A stretch of 64,000 nucleotides of DNA from Aspidiotus rigidus (GCA_035079385.1 JAVHKY010000052.1:9424001-9488000); one strand, 5' to 3'; positions 1 to 13,429 are shown, counted from the first letter of the stretch. Numbers and translations are program-made. The notes: generated from the sequence alone by a model not told the origin.

Positions 1-3000
1 CTTCTCCTCAGCGGTGTAATAACTTTAAGGGTGGTTATTTGGTATATGAGTTATGGAGGTTGCGATTGAACGAATTAACCAAGGATGTGACCATAACACA
101 TATTTAATGGGATTTACTCAGCACTACTCAATTTCCACCTCTTAACTCTCCCGTTTTCTTTCCCAAGGCTCAAACATTTAGTTTCATTCTACAGGAACGT
201 GTCAACAACCCCTTCACGATATGTCATCTCCTCACAACAATTGATAAATCTACAAAATCAACTTTTCTTTCGCTCATCGGTTGTGTTATGTACAAACTTC
301 TATTCTGTTTTAAATGAAGAAATGTGAAAAAAGAATAATCCGGTGAAAAATTTCTCAATTTTTTTTCTAATTGTCGGATTAAATTGCAATTCGCACAAAA
401 TGTTGTTTATACCATCCTAAATATTGATACCGAGTTTGAGTGGGATCTGAGTATTACTCAGGAGCCACTCAAACTTACCTCAACTTCTCCTCAGCAGTGT
501 AATAACTTTAAGGGTGGTTATTTGGTATATGGGTTATAGAGGTTGCGATTGAACGAATTAACCAAGGATGTGACCATAACACATATTTAATGGGATTTAC
601 TCAGCACTACTCAATTTCCACCTCTTAACTCTCCCGTTTTCTTTCCCAAGGCTCAAACATTTAGTTTCATTCTACAGGAACGTGTCAACAACCCCTTCAC
701 GATATGTCATCTCCTCACAACAATTGATAAATCTACAAAATCAACTTTTCTCTCGCTCATCGGTTGTGTTATGTACAAACTTCTATTCTGTTTTAAATGA
801 AGAAATGTGAAAAAAGAATAATCCGGTGAAAAATTTCTCAATTTTTTTTCTAATTGTCGGATTAAATAGCAAATCGCACAAAATGTTGTTTATACCATCC
901 TAAATATTGATACCGAGTTTGAGTGGGATCTGAGTATTACTCAGGAGCCACTCAAACTTACCTCAACTTCTCCTCAGCGGTGTAATAACTTTAAGGGTGG
1001 TTATTTGGTATATGAGTTATGGAGGTTGCGATTGAACGAATTAACCAAGGATGTGACCATAACACATATTTAATGGGATTTACTCAGCACTACTCAATTT
1101 CCACCTCTTAACTCTCCCGTTTTCTTTCCCAAGGCTCAAACATTTAGTTTCATTCTACAGGAACGTGTCAACAACCCCTTCACGATATGTCATCTCCTCA
1201 CAACAATTGATAAATCTACAAAATCAACTTTTCTTTCGCTCATCGGTTGTGTTATGTACAAACTTCTATTCTGTTTTAAATGAAGAAATGTGAAAAAAGA
1301 ATAATCCGGTGAAAAATTTCTCAATTTTTTTTCTAATTGTCGGATTAAATTGCAATTCGCACAAAATGTTGTTTATACCATCCTAAATATTGATACCGAG
1401 TTTGAGTGGGATCTGAGTATTACTCAGGAGCCACTCAAACTTACCTCAACTTCTCCTCAGCGGTGTAATAACTTTAAGGGTGGTTATTTGGTATATGAGT
1501 TATGGAGGTTGCGATTGAACGAATTAACCAAGGATGTGACCATAACACATATTTAATGGGATTTACTCAGCACTACTCAATTTCCACCTCTTAACTCTCC
1601 CGTTTTCTTTCCCAAGGCTCAAACATTTAGTTTCATTCTACAGGAACGTGTCAACAACCCCTTCACGATATGTCATCTCCTCACAACAATTGATAAATCT
1701 ACAAAATCAACTTTTCTTTCGCTCATCGGTTGTGTTATGTACAAACTTCTATTCTGTTTTAAATGAAGAAATGTGAAAAAAGAATAATCCGGTGAAAAAT
1801 TTCTCAATTTTTTTTCTAATTGTCGGATTAAATTGCAATTCGCACAAAATGTTGTTTATACCATCCTAAATATTGATACCGAGTTTGAGTGGGATCTGAG
1901 TATTACTCAGGAGCCACTCAAACTTACCTCAACTTCTCCTCAGCAGTGTAATAACTTTAAGGGTGGTTATTTGGTATATGAGTTATGGAGGTTGCGATTG
2001 AACGAATTAACCAAGGATGTGACCATAACACATATTTAATGGGATTTACTCAGCACTACTCAATTTCCACCTCTTAACTCTCCCGTTTTCTTTCCCAAGG
2101 CTCAAACATTTAGTTTCATTCTACAGGAACGTGTCAACAACCCCTTCACGATATGTCATCTCCTCACAACAATTGATAAATCTACAAAATCAACTTTTCT
2201 TTCGCTCATCGGTTGTGTTATGTACAAACTTCTATTCTGTTTTAAATGAAGAAATGTGAAAAAAGAATAATCCGGTGAAAAATTTCTCAATTTTTTTTCT
2301 AATTGTCGGATTAAATTGCAATTCGCACAAAATGTTGTTTATACCATCCTAAATATTGATACCGAGTTTGAGTGGGATCTGAGTATTACTCAGGAGCCAC
2401 TCAAACTTACCTCAACTTCTCCTCAGCGGTGTAATAACTTTAAGGGTGGTTATTTGGTATATGAGTTATGGAGGTTGCGATTGAACGAATTAACCAAGGA
2501 TGTGACCATAACACATATTTAATGGGATTTACTCAGCACTACTCAATTTCCACCTCTTAACTCTCCCGTTTTCTTTCCCAAGGCTCAAACATTTAGTTTC
2601 ATTCTACAGGAACGTGTCAACAACCCCTTCACGATATGTCATCTCCTCACAACAATTGATAAATCTACAAAATCAACTTTTCTTTCGCTCATCGGTTGTG
2701 TTATGTACAAACTTCTATTCTGTTTTAAATGAAGAAATGTGAAAAAAGAATAATCCGGTGAAAAATTTCTCAATTTTTTTTCTAATTGTCGGATTAAATT
2801 GCAATTCGCACAAAATGTTGTTTATACCATCCTAAATATTGATACCGAGTTTGAGTGGGATCTGAGTATTACTCAGGAGCCACTCAAACTTACCTCAACT
2901 TCTCCTCAGCAGTGTAATAACTTTAAGGGTGGTTATTTGGTATATGAGTTATGGAGGTTGCGATTGAACGAATTAACCAAGGATGTGACCATAACACATA

Positions 3001-5200
3001 TTTAATGGGATTTACTCAGCTTATATGCACTCTACTCAATTTTCACCTCTTAACTCTCCCCTTTTCCTTTTTTCAAAGCTCAAACATTTAGTTTCATTCT
3101 ACAGGAACGTGTCAACAACCCCTTCCCGATATGTCATCTTCTTACAACAATTGATAAATCTACAAAATCAACTTTTCTTTCGCTCATCGGTTGTTTTATG
3201 TACAAACTTCTATTCTGTTTTAAATGAAGAAATGTGAAAAAAGAATAATCCGGTGAAAAATTTCTCAATTTTTTTTCTAATTGTCGGATTAAATTGCAAT
3301 TCGCACAAAATGTTGTTTATACCATCCTAAATATTGATACCGAGTTTGAGTGGGATCTGAGTATTACTCAGGAGCCACTCAAACTTACCTCAACTTCTCC
3401 TCAGCAGTGTAATAACTTTAAGGGTGGTTATTTGGTATATGGGTTATAGAGGTTGCGATTGAACGAATTAACCAAGGATGTGACCATAACACATATTTAA
3501 TGGGATTTACTCAGCACTACTCAATTTCCACCTCTTAACTCTCCCGTTTTCTTTCCCAAGGCTCAAACATTTAGTTTCATTCTACAGGAACGTGTCAACA
3601 ACCCCTTCACGATATGTCATCTCCTCACAACAATTGATAAATCTACAAAATCAACTTTTCTTTCGCTCATCGGTTGTGTTATGTACAAACTTCTATTCTG
3701 TTTTAAATGAAGAAATGTGAAAAAAGAATAATCCGGTGAAAAATTTCTCAATTTTTTTTCTAATTGTCGGATTAAATTGCAATTCGCACAAAATGTTGTT
3801 TATACCATCCTAAATATTGATACCGAGTTTGAGTGGGATCTGAGTATTACTCAGGAGCCACTCAAACTTACCTCAACTTCTCCTCAGCGGTGTAATAACT
3901 TTAAGGGTGGTTATTTGGTATATGAGTTATAGAGGTTGCGATTGACCGAATTAACCAAGGATGTGACCATAACACATATTTAATGGGATTTACTCAGCTT
4001 ATATGCACTCTACTCAATTTTCACCTCTTAACTCTCCCCTTTTCCTTTTTTCAAAGCTCAAACATTTAGTTTCATTCTACAGGAACGTGTCAACAACCCC
4101 TTCACGATATGTCATCTCCTTACAACAATTGATAAATCTACAAAATCAACTTTTCTTTCGCTCATCTGTCCTGATATGTACAAACTTCTATTCTGTATTA
4201 AATCAAGAAATGTGAAAAAATAATAATCCGGTGAAAAATTTCTCAATTTTTTTTCTAATTGTCGGATTAAATTGCAATTCGCACAAAATGTTGTTTATAC
4301 CATCCTAAATATTGATACCGAGTTTGAGTGGGATCTGAGTATTACTCAGGAGCCACTCAAACTTACCTCAACTTCTCCTCAGCAGTGTAATAACTTTAAG
4401 GGTGGTTATTTGGTATATGAGTTATGGAGGTTGCGATTGAACGAATTAACCAAGGATGTGACCATAACACATATTTAATGGGATTTACTCAGCACTACTC
4501 AATTTTCACCTCTTAACTCTCCCCTTTTCCTTTTTTCAAAGCTCAAACATTTAGTTTCATTCTACAGGAACGTGTCAACAACCCCTTCCCGATATGTCAT
4601 CTTCTTACAACAATTGATAAATCTACAAAATCAACTTTTCTTTCGCTCATCTGTCCTGATATGTACAAACTTCTATTCTGTATTAAATCAAGAAATGTGA
4701 AAAAATAATAATCCGGTGAAAAATTTCTCATTTTTTTTTCTAATTGTCCGATTAAATTGCAATTCGCACACAATGTTGTTTATACCATCCTAAATATTGA
4801 TACCGAGTTTGAGTGGGATCTGAGTATTACTCAGGAGCCACTCAAACTTACCTCAACTTCTCCTCAGCAGTGTAATAACTTTAAGGGTGGTTATTTGGTA
4901 TATGAGTTATGGAGGTTGCGATTGAACGAATTAACCAAGGATGTGACCATAACACATATTTAATGGGATTTACTCAGCTTACATGCACTCTACTCAATTT
5001 TCACTTCTTAACTCTCCCCTTTTCCTTTTTTCAAAGCTTAAACTTTTATTTTCATTTTACAGGTACGTGTCATCGATCACTTTATGACATTACTTCTGCT
5101 TAGAACAGTAAATATGATTCGACTATTAGTTTTTCTCGCTTATCTATCCTGGTCTTCTACCCTATATTAAATCAAGAATTGTGAAAAACTAATAATCGCC
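1..5200. repeat. 483-bp tandem satellite array
   Basis: About 10.7 head-to-tail monomers. The same phase point recurs at 1, 484, 967, 1450, 1933, 2416 and 2899, giving an exact 483-bp period, with near identity between units. Two monomer types exist: a majority type, and a type with a different ~60-bp pyrimidine-rich block (starting near 3017, 3997 and 4977) that includes a TTATATGCACT insertion. One unit near 4490 looks like a hybrid of both. The last unit (about 4960-5200) is clearly diverged, as expected at an array edge; the left edge is outside the window. Each monomer has a 68-codon open stretch starting at TTG, which I take as chance. No transposon termini seen. Confidence 0.95.
435..473. 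other. conserved hairpin inside each satellite monomer
   Basis: A two-step dyad: TTTGAGTGG pairs with CCACTCAAA, and inside it CTGAGTA pairs with TTACTCAG around a very short loop, with a 3-nt symmetric bulge on each side. The same 39 nt recurs unchanged in the other monomers I checked (for example near 918, 1401 and 4323), while point changes lie elsewhere. It could be a protein-binding or replication-related dyad, or simply homogenised by unequal exchange. Confidence 0.8.
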
Positions 5201-6713
5201 GAGTGATAATATTGGTTATATTTTTCGGTTCAACAGTACATGTGCTGAAGTAGACCGTTTAATAAGGAGGTGAAAGGTGATTGGTGGTGGGTCTTTCAGA
5301 GATTACCTAATTTCTTCTCCTTGGGCCAGTCAATCGCGCCACCCGTTAATGAAGATCCAAAAATATCCGTTTGTAACGAAAGAGCACTTCTGTTCAAATG
5401 ACACTAAAATTAAAGAATACAATACCTTGGAAAAACTATAATGTCGGGCATTCTAATGGATGGAACTCCTGTAACTCTCATGAAAATCTTCTTTGGTGCT
5501 ATAACATGAGCAAAAACTACTTCTCCGCATGTGAAAACGTGACATTTTATGCTTTACACTAAACGACCCTAACGTCCTATGTGTCACTTTTGGCACAAAG
5601 GGTCCCTGCCAAAACGGAATGGGTGGAGCTGAATTTTTTTTTTTTTTTTCTGATTCTTGTGATATGTAGGGAAACGTTTATCAGATTTTACGCGCAATTC
5701 CCAAATTCAAAAACTTTTAAAGACACAGAACATAAGGTTTAAAGGAATTAGTTTCTGTGGCTGAACAACGCTCAAAGTTATGAGGTGGATGTCGTCTGGC
5801 CGTTGAAGTAAAATGGTACAACAGGTATCGGGACAAATGCTAACGGAGGAATGAGGGGTCTGGGTTAGTCAGGACCACCTCAAAAACTCAATTGGTCTTT
5901 AAACGTGATATGGCTTAGAATAATGAGTTTTGATATAGTTTGAATAACTAACAATACGCGGCTAACGGAATTTTTGTCTCCAACCAATCAGCTCTGCCAG
6001 ACTTCAAGGACGTCATTTCTCTGGTGATTTTCGATCCCTCCAATTGAAAAATTTGCAGTGAGCTCCCAGTCAATAATTTTTGAGTTTGTGGGGTATGTAT
6101 TTTGATTTAATTTTATATGATCGTGTATAGGTATTGGTAGCATCACCGTGGGTAGAATATTCATTTTGCAGAAGAAGTGAATAAGATGAGCCGGTATTAC
6201 ATCGGCTATTCACAACTATCCTCTAAATTTTTTTCTCCAATTCCCAAACTAGGTTAGAGCTCTAGCTGCTAAAATATTAATACCCAGGTACCTACAAAAA
6301 TTTGCATAAGGTCAAGGTCGGTAATTTTGAGAATTGTATCGGACACGTATCTATGTATCCCAACAAAACCAATAGCGGGTTCCAAGCTCCAGGATCGAAG
6401 AGAAAATAATAATTTCAGTTTGCATTGAAAATGCAAGAAAGTGTCCAAGTTACTATGATTCACGCATGTTTTAATACCTACATTTATTTCAAGCCACATA
6501 CACAATCCTTTGTGAATAAGTTGTATACTCAAAGAAAAGGTAAAAGGGTAAACAAAGTGTATGCAGTTAATGGTAGAGAATTGAAAGATACACCGCAGGG
6601 AGGACGACGAAGAAAAAGAAGAAGAAAAAAAAAGGTTCTTCTGGTGTGCATTAGGAACACGAGCCAAGCGTAGGGTAAATGTATAAATTCAGGTACAACT
6701 AGAGCACTAGAGC
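5201..6713. other. non-coding stretch, nothing recognised
   Basis: AT-rich sequence following the satellite edge. It holds a T-run at 5636-5650 and a purine-rich run at 6607-6632. Short ORFs on both strands have no recognisable domain or splice context. No terminal repeats or target duplications were seen. Confidence 0.5.
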
Positions 6714-6912
6714 CATTGACTATACAGTAGGTATACACTTTGTAAGCGAAGTGTATAATATATTGAATGAATGAATGCTTGAACTCTAGTACTATAGTAC
6801 AACGAGAACGAACATTCCACGTATCCAACAAAATGTAAACAGATGTCTCACGTTAAGCGCTGTGTACGAAGTACTCGTACTAGTACTAGGACGTACTCGT
6901 ATATAGTCAATG
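6714..6912. mobile_element. MITE relic, CATTGACTATA family
   Basis: Left end CATTGACTATA at 6714 and inverted right end TATAGTCAATG ending at 6912, the same termini as the copies at 15661, 30806 and 47906. No matching 7-bp target duplication is visible (left flank CTAGAGC, right flank GTATTAT), so this copy is rearranged or decayed. A piece of the family interior (GGTTTGTACGTATGCTTACA) lies just outside at 7004-7023, which supports rearrangement. Confidence 0.55.
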
Positions 6913-7293
6913 GTATTATTATGTGGTAAAATTTTTCCAAACTGAGGGATCGCTATCTGTTTTTTTTGGCGCAAACTATCTAAAAGCGACAGCATCTTAA
7001 CAATAGGTTTGTACGTATGCTTACAAAGTGTAAATGTAGTGAGGTGGAGTAAGGAAATAGGGTGAAGGACTAAAAATTCATTTTTCCGTTCATGACAAAT
7101 TTGTATGCATAATTACACGTTCTTCCCAAGATGGTCCTGATTATAGGGCACGTAAGAAACCCCCTTCAGTGTATAAACAAAAATGCTTGACGCGGTCTGT
7201 ATGCTGTGGAATGCCTGTCGGGATTTTCAACTTTCTGTTATGCAATTTTTCATTTTGGTCGTTAACCTTATTTCTTGATTCCACCTCACCTAT

Positions 7294-7426
7294 AGTCAAT
7301 GATCATGGTGTTTCATTTCAAGAAATTGTGGAAAATATTCAGTCATGCAACGTCATGGAAAGAGTCGATAATAACACTATTTTGCAAGTACAAATGATGT
7401 TACAAACTGAAGCAGAGAAAAATCGC
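7294..7426 (+). CDS. possible internal exon of an unknown gene
   Basis: An open stretch of about 44 codons bounded by an acceptor-like CACCTATAG and a donor-like GTATGT right after an AAAATCGC. The peptide (VSFQEIVENIQSC, then NNTILQVQMMLQTEAEKNR) looks soluble and helical and is less biased than the neighbouring chance ORFs. I find no partner exons with matching phase nearby, so this may be a stray exon copy or chance. Immediately downstream is a short palindrome (about 7461-7546). Confidence 0.25.
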
Positions 7427-7591
7427 GTATGTCACGCGAGAGACCGGGATTATACCTCATCAGAACTTAGCAGCGGAACTCCTGGCAAGTGTGCGGTCAC
7501 GATCGCAAAGAGTTCGCTGCTAAGTACTACCAATGAGTTCTGCTGGTAACTTACATTGATCTTTTGGGGAACAGATGTGTGTTACCAAATA

Positions 7592-7900
7592 CTTATTTGT
7601 GATCTGTCATCAGAAAACTCCCCCGAATGTCCAAAAAAGTGATCAAGAGAAAGTTTATTTTTCAATTTATTAAAATCACCTCAAGTGGAAAATATCAATT
7701 GGCATGTTTCTTGGTCTTTTGAAGATGTTTCCTTGCAATAGTTCACAACAATCGGTGACAAGAAAACCTTTACAAGAGTCCAAGGAAGACAAATAGGCCT
7801 ACATGACTTGAAGTAGTTTTAATAAATTGAAACATTCTCTTTTCTTTGGTCGTTTTTTGGGACGCTCAGGAGGGTTTTCTTGTGACAGATCACGTAATAG
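7592..7900. mobile_element. foldback MITE, ~300 bp
   Basis: The left arm (TGATCTGTCATCAGAAAACTC onward) is an imperfect inverted copy of the right arm ending GTTTTCTTGTGACAGATCAC; pairing continues about 90 bp inward on each side through a TTTATTAAAAT-type segment. There is no coding content. Target duplication not clear. Confidence 0.65.
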
Positions 7901-8006
7901 AAATTGTTACTTGTACTAGGGCTACTCCTGTACAGATACATTATCTATGGGCTAAATATCATCAATAAAATAAGCTGCTTACAAATAGATCGATACTAGA
8001 ATTATT

Positions 8007-8100
8007 CTCGCTCAATGTAAACAAACATTGAACCCAAAGGTGATGTACGTTCTTTATGGGTTCACCATCGCCCCCCCTCCGTTTATTTACATTGAGCGAG
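8007..8100. mobile_element. 94-bp hairpin MITE
   Basis: CTCGCTCAATGTAAA at the left end is matched by TTTACATTGAGCGAG at the right end, with a second inner pair GAACCC / GGGTTC. Too short to encode anything. Confidence 0.6.
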
Positions 8101-8329
8101 GATACCCCCAGTGTCCTAAAATAGGTACTGACAAGTTCTGGAGTATTTCATCTTTATGAATAGAGACAATTTTTTCGAAACACAGTAGGCTTGATGGTGG
8201 AAGGAGCACGATAGTGGATCGAGAGTATTTGAAAATAAAATTTTACGGCGCATGAAATAAAATTTGGGGGTACTTAATGATTTTAATTTGTAGGCTAAAG
8301 GTGCCAAAACATAGGTTACAGTCAAAAAT

Positions 8330-9495
8330 ACTGTAGAAGACCCCCGAAATGTGTAGTATGCGGAAATGATCACCTGACCAATGATTGTCAAAAGACTAAA
8401 TAACAAGGAGATGAAGTGCGCGGATTGCCAAGGCAACCACACGGCGAATTATAAAGGATGCCCAGTCTACGAAAATGAAACTAAGTCTATCACAGAATCT
8501 ACTGCTCATGTTACAGGAAAAAAAAAGACTCCACGAAAAAAGCAAGGATTATAAATTGCCTGCAGATAGAAACTTAGGCAAAACGTATGCCACAGCTCTT
8601 GGAAAACAGCTTGAAGCTAATAATGAAGGTAAAACTCAACCTGATAAAACTATCACCAAAATATCACAGTTGTTGCAAGAACTGAGAATATCTGTACAAA
8701 ACATTGAGGCTAGGGTATCCAGCTGAGAGAACAATAAGTATGCCTTCGTTAAACCCCATTAAGGAGCCCCTTACAAGAAGATAAAGTGATAATGTTAACT
8801 AAAATTTTAACTTGGAACGCAAATGGCCTTTTAATTAGGAAACACGAATTTGAAATTTTTTTATAAAGTCAAAAAGTTGTAATTGCGCTAGTATTGGAAA
8901 CACACTTCATTGGCCGGTACTACATCAAGAGACTACAAAACTACACTATGTACTCCAGCCATCATCCTAGCGGCAAAGCGCAAGTTGGAGCGGTAATATT
9001 TGCCCGAAATACAATCCTGCATCATGAGTCTTACAAATGCCAAGAACCAAATGTGCAGGCAGTGACCACTATGACCAAAGTCAACGGAAACACTGTCAGC
9101 ATTACTGCTGTATACTGCCAACCCAATGCCAGCCCAAGCGCCGACGAGGCCACTTTCTCAGGCTTATTTCAGAACCTAGGTATCGGCTGGATTTTTAGAG
9201 GAGACTTCAACTCCAACCATCTAGAACTACATTCAAACGCGGTAAGGCCATGGACAGCTTCAATAGTAGACCTATCACTGGTGGTGAATCAACTTACTGG
9301 TCAGACCCTAGGAAGATTCCGGACCTACTTCACTTCTTTGTTGTGAAAGGAATTTCCATGAACTACACTGAAGCCGTAAATAAGAACGACCTTTCTTCAG
9401 ATCATTGTCCAGTCCTTCTGTTGGTTAGGAGCACGATATTAAGGAAGCCAGCCCCTCACCCTCTGGCCACTAAAAAGACTGACTGGGATACATAA
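8330..9495 (+). pseudogene. jockey-like LINE fragment (ORF1 zinc knuckles plus endonuclease)
   Basis: Part of a non-LTR retrotransposon in sense orientation. Around 8350-8390 a CCHC knuckle CVVCGNDHLTNDC is readable, and around 8414-8470, in another frame, CADCQGNHTANYKGCPVY, the usual gag-like ORF1 pair of jockey-clade elements. Endonuclease sequence starts at about 8801 (LTWNANGL), continues through 8894-9346, has the GDFN motif near 9200, and ends with SSDHCPV at about 9396-9415. At least three frame changes and stops break it, and the reverse transcriptase is absent. A dead, truncated copy. Confidence 0.8.
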
Positions 9496-9769
9496 CGAGC
9501 AGTACAGTACCATCGGACGTGATTGACCTAAGAATAAGCCTATAATCCACTACCGAGCTAGACAATGCACTGAGAGAATTCACCGAAAAAATATAGGTAC
9601 TGAAGAAAATTTTCTATAAAATGAAAAAGTATGTGGTGGGTGCGCTATGAATATATTGCTATCTGTCTATCCCTCAAAATCATACAAAGTGCTCATTGTA
9701 CTTGAAAAGTTCTTGATAAAATTAGAAAGCGTTTGATAGACAATAACTCATTTTTCAACTGCTCATTTT

Positions 9770-10641
9770 AGTCCAGTAAAATTAGCCATTTTAAAGGTCG
9801 AAAAAAACAATAAATGGTACAGAAGCGAAACTTGGAAAAGTTGTTGGGAACTTTCTGGTGAGTCTTTTCCCAAGTTTCCCCAACATTCCGGGTGGAGCTT
9901 TTCCCAGGGGGGGTACAAAGAAGAATTTTTGTTAATTTTCTAGCTCTCATTCGCAAACAAATGATTTTAGAGAAAAAAAGTTCAAACAAAAATTGTTCCT
10001 CGTAAAATTTCCTATAAAAAAGCTCTCTACATATTTTTTCTGTATGCACTGTTACGCCGCTACAGCGCGTGACAAGTGAACACCTCTTACTACTCTGTAT
10101 AATTGACATTGATTTGCGCAGCACATTGTGTTCTACCATACAAAAATGCGAGTTATTGTTTCTGCGCGTCGAGTGGCCCGGGAACAAATTAATGTGGTTG
10201 GGTATAGATTCTTCATCTACTATTTTGCGAGGACATCAACACTTTATAATCAATACCATAATTTATTTTCCATTTTCTAATCTTTTTATTTTTCAATACT
10301 TACAAGTAGAAAGTCAGTTACAAAAGCATGTAAAATTGAGAATTTTTGAGTTTACAAAGGATTAAAATGAAATTTATCTTTTCTTACTTATCATTATTCA
10401 TTTTTTTTTATAATAATTCCTATCTACGACTTACTGGTACCAACGAAAATAATGTAATAGGTGACTCGCGTCGCGTGGTATACCTGATCTAGATTCTTAC
10501 ATACGGACTTGTCACGCGCTGTAGCCACCCGGAATGTTGGGGAAACTCGGGAAAAGACTCACCAGAAAGTTCCCAACAACTTTTCCAAATTTCGCTTCAG
10601 TACCATTTATTGTTTATTACAATGGCTAATTTTACTGGACT
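9770..10641. mobile_element. nested foldback MITE
   Basis: Outer arms of about 125 bp (9770-9895 and 10526-10641) begin and end with AGTCCAGTAAAATTAGCCAT and its inverse, and are nearly identical apart from a few changes. Inside lies a second inverted pair, CTACAGCGCGTGACAAGT at 10060-10077 and its complement at 10507-10524, so a second element appears to have inserted into or been captured by the first. Flanks ATTTT / ATTTA may be a target duplication. No coding sequence. Confidence 0.75.
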
Positions 10642-11334
10642 ATTTAGCACAGTCACATAATAGTCTTTTTTTAAAATAGGTGTGAACTACGTTTATATCA
10701 ATCAACTTTCTATCAACATAGGAAATCTCATTTACCTACTTTACTGAGTAAATAAACTTTTGAAAGAGAAAAAAATGATAATGCAAATGAAGAATACTAT
10801 TCAATTATAGGTTCATTTGATTTTATATTGAAATTCTGTGAACTACAAGAGAAGTACACGCAAAATAAGTTTATAATATTATGTGAAATTGTGGTATGAC
10901 AATCTATCAAAATGATAACGTTCTCTTCCATCGGACTACTCGCGTTGCAGCCAATGTTCTTGTGGTACACATTGCTGACTGCATGGTCATCATTAATTCG
11001 GTTGTCATAGATCAAGGAAATCCTGAAAAGGTTGATTTCATGATTAAAATAATAAAGATAGTGACAATACGAGCAATAAACAATTTAATAATAAAATGCA
11101 AGAAATTTTTCACTTGTTGGGAGATATTACAATTACAAATAAATTGTCTGAAGGACAACACATAAAGACAACTGGGTGTAAATCCGAGGTCGACGGTATA
11201 ATCGAAATAAGCAGTCTCAAATAGGTAATTATTGAGACTTCACGCCGCCCCTAAAGACAATTCAGGGACATCTTGTGCAGAGTTTGCTTTGGAAATCACC
11301 CTAAGGCTACCTGGGGATTTCATAAAAAATACGG
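10642..11334. other. non-coding stretch, nothing recognised
   Basis: AT-rich, with short ORFs only; no motif, repeat termini or splice pattern that I can support. Confidence 0.4.
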
Positions 11335-11655
11335 AGGAGGGCAAGATAGTTGACTTTCATGAGTATGTCTAAAAATTTTGCCACGCCTTCCAAAATTTAC
11401 ATCCAGTTTTCCTCAACGTCTGCAAAGGGGAAAAAAATATTTGTCCATTCAGATCTTAAGGATGTAACACATGTTTACGTAAGAGTAGGAAGAGTCCAAC
11501 GCCCGCTTGAAACACCATACAAAGGACCATATTGAGTACTTAAACAATTAAAAAAAAAAAAAATGGTTGGGAATAAAACTTGGAGATAAGGAAGAAGACA
11601 TTTCAATTGCTTGGCTGAAATCGTCGTTTTTTTCAATAATAAAGAAAACGCATCT
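11335..11655 (+). pseudogene. Ty3/gypsy integrase C-terminal fragment
   Basis: The open stretch 11350-11535 ends with THVYVRVGRVQRPLETPYKG, matching the conserved integrase tail of Ty3/gypsy elements (a HVFxRxDxVxxPLxxPYxGPF pattern). A stop follows, and after an A-rich run the next piece of the same tail (GDKEEDISIAWLKS) is readable in another frame at about 11585-11630. The rest of the element is not visible, so this is a small, frameshifted remnant. Confidence 0.6.
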
Positions 11656-13429
11656 TCGTCATCATGTGTATACCATAATCTCAGTTCTCTTGTAACAGCC
11701 ACCCACATTTTGCAAGCCTATCTTCAGGTCCTCTCTGCCGAACCCATCAGATTTTACCATCCATTTAAACAACTCTCGCCGATGACCTCCATCCTTTCAA
11801 AACAACATCTCTCATCTAAACATAGGAAATTAGATCCAACGCATCTATATTTGATTCACCATCAAGCTTAAAACCCAAATACAGGCAAGAACTTGTAAAA
11901 TTAAAAAAAAAAAAAAAAATTAAAAAGGCTTTGCCCGGACAGAAGTTATATTTTACTTTTTGAGTACATTGCATTCTCGAGTTTTATCATACTTTTACGG
12001 TTAAAATAATTAACTGCTGCCAGTACAATGATAAACAATCTGGAACAATTCAATATTGAAACAACGCAAGATCTAGTGTTTTTACCTATATTTAATTGAA
12101 ATTTCAGATATGGAAGGCGGAACTCCAATTAGAACTGCGAGACCAGCTAAAATTATTTTCAATTTTGATGGGGAGGAGGCAGAATTTCCATACGGGGGAA
12201 AACAAAGTATAAATGCACAATTGAGATACAGACAACATGAATGCAAATAATGAAAAAATGAAAACAGTAATTGAATACACATATCTGAGGCAAATTTTAT
12301 CTTCTGAAAACTGAACGTAAAAAACCAGTTCACGTATATGGAAAAAAATTAGTTATTAACGTGATGAAACAATTGAATTAACATAAAACTTTCAAGATTA
12401 GTTGACTCCAAACTGAAAAAAATTCGATAGCAAATTAATATTTAGCCTTCGAATGGCACTGCAACAGCACAGCAGAACCGAAAAACCAATTCGAATTTCT
12501 CATCAAAATTTTATAAACATTGTAGGTGCATGATGAGTGAACGCGATCAAAGAACGACTCCACTTATTTGAAAAATGATTGACACTTGAATGGTACTAAA
12601 AATATTCCCACTGAACCAGATATCAAAAAGCTTCAATTCCTTTTTTTGTAAACAAAAATTTGTGAATAGTATGGAATAATATTCAAGTTTTGTAGACTAG
12701 GCTTGGGATCCAATGAAATTAGCGAAAACGTTACCCAATCATGAACCATCACAGACTCAACCCAAAACAAGAAACACGAAACAAAAGTAATCTTCATGTC
12801 CATTCGAAATACGGAGTAACTCGACTTTTCTATTTTCTTGAGAACGCAAATAAGTGGTAAAAAGAAACAATAATTAATTAACAGTCATAAGATTTTGGAA
12901 TATCTCACTTTCATCAGTCGGACTTGTGATGGATTGTCTCCAAATTCGATATCACGAACATCGGCCAATATAATATCTCATTCTTCTGTGTTATGGAATT
13001 CGACCTGAAAATTACTGTCCGCTCTCGAACTCTTGGGTTTTTAGATATTTTCTGTTTTGTGAGTTCTTTTTGTTTTTCACAGTTGGTTCAATTCTCCTTA
13101 TGAGCAGATCGTTCGGAAGAAATCACAAACTGAATAGTAAATAAGTAAAAAACTCTATGAGTAGGGTTTGAGATGAAATTGAAGGCTTTCTCGTTGAACG
13201 TTTTATGTTTTCATACTCACCTCGGATAAGACTTTTCAACCAATGGTTCGTACATCTTTGCCTGCAACTTCACCGTAAACGTGGTCGTCATTGTCTTTCT
13301 TGCTTTCCTCAGAGTGCTCATGATACCGTAAGTGTGCAGGTATGCATTCTCATATCTAATTCAAGGATTACAATCAATACTTTATATCAAAGGCCAATTG
13401 TCAATAACTTTTGTAGACTTACGAGCTAT
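11656..13429. other. non-coding stretch with a possible lone exon
   Basis: Mostly AT-rich with nothing recognised. At about 12108 a TTTCAG acceptor-like site precedes a short open stretch beginning MEGGTPIRTARPAKIIFNF and reaching a stop near 12250; I could not link it to other exons and do not call it a gene. Confidence 0.35.

Noticed and set aside
1350..5103. Repeated 64-70 aa ORFs in the satellite
   Set aside because: They recur only because the monomer recurs; most begin at TTG, and there is no ribosome or splice context or sign of selection.
1..5200. CRISPR-like regular repeat array
   Set aside because: The whole 483-bp unit repeats with no unique spacers; this is a eukaryotic satellite.
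6269..6667. 132-aa minus-strand ORF
   Set aside because: Low-complexity serine/phenylalanine composition opposite a purine-rich run; no domain, start context or conservation.
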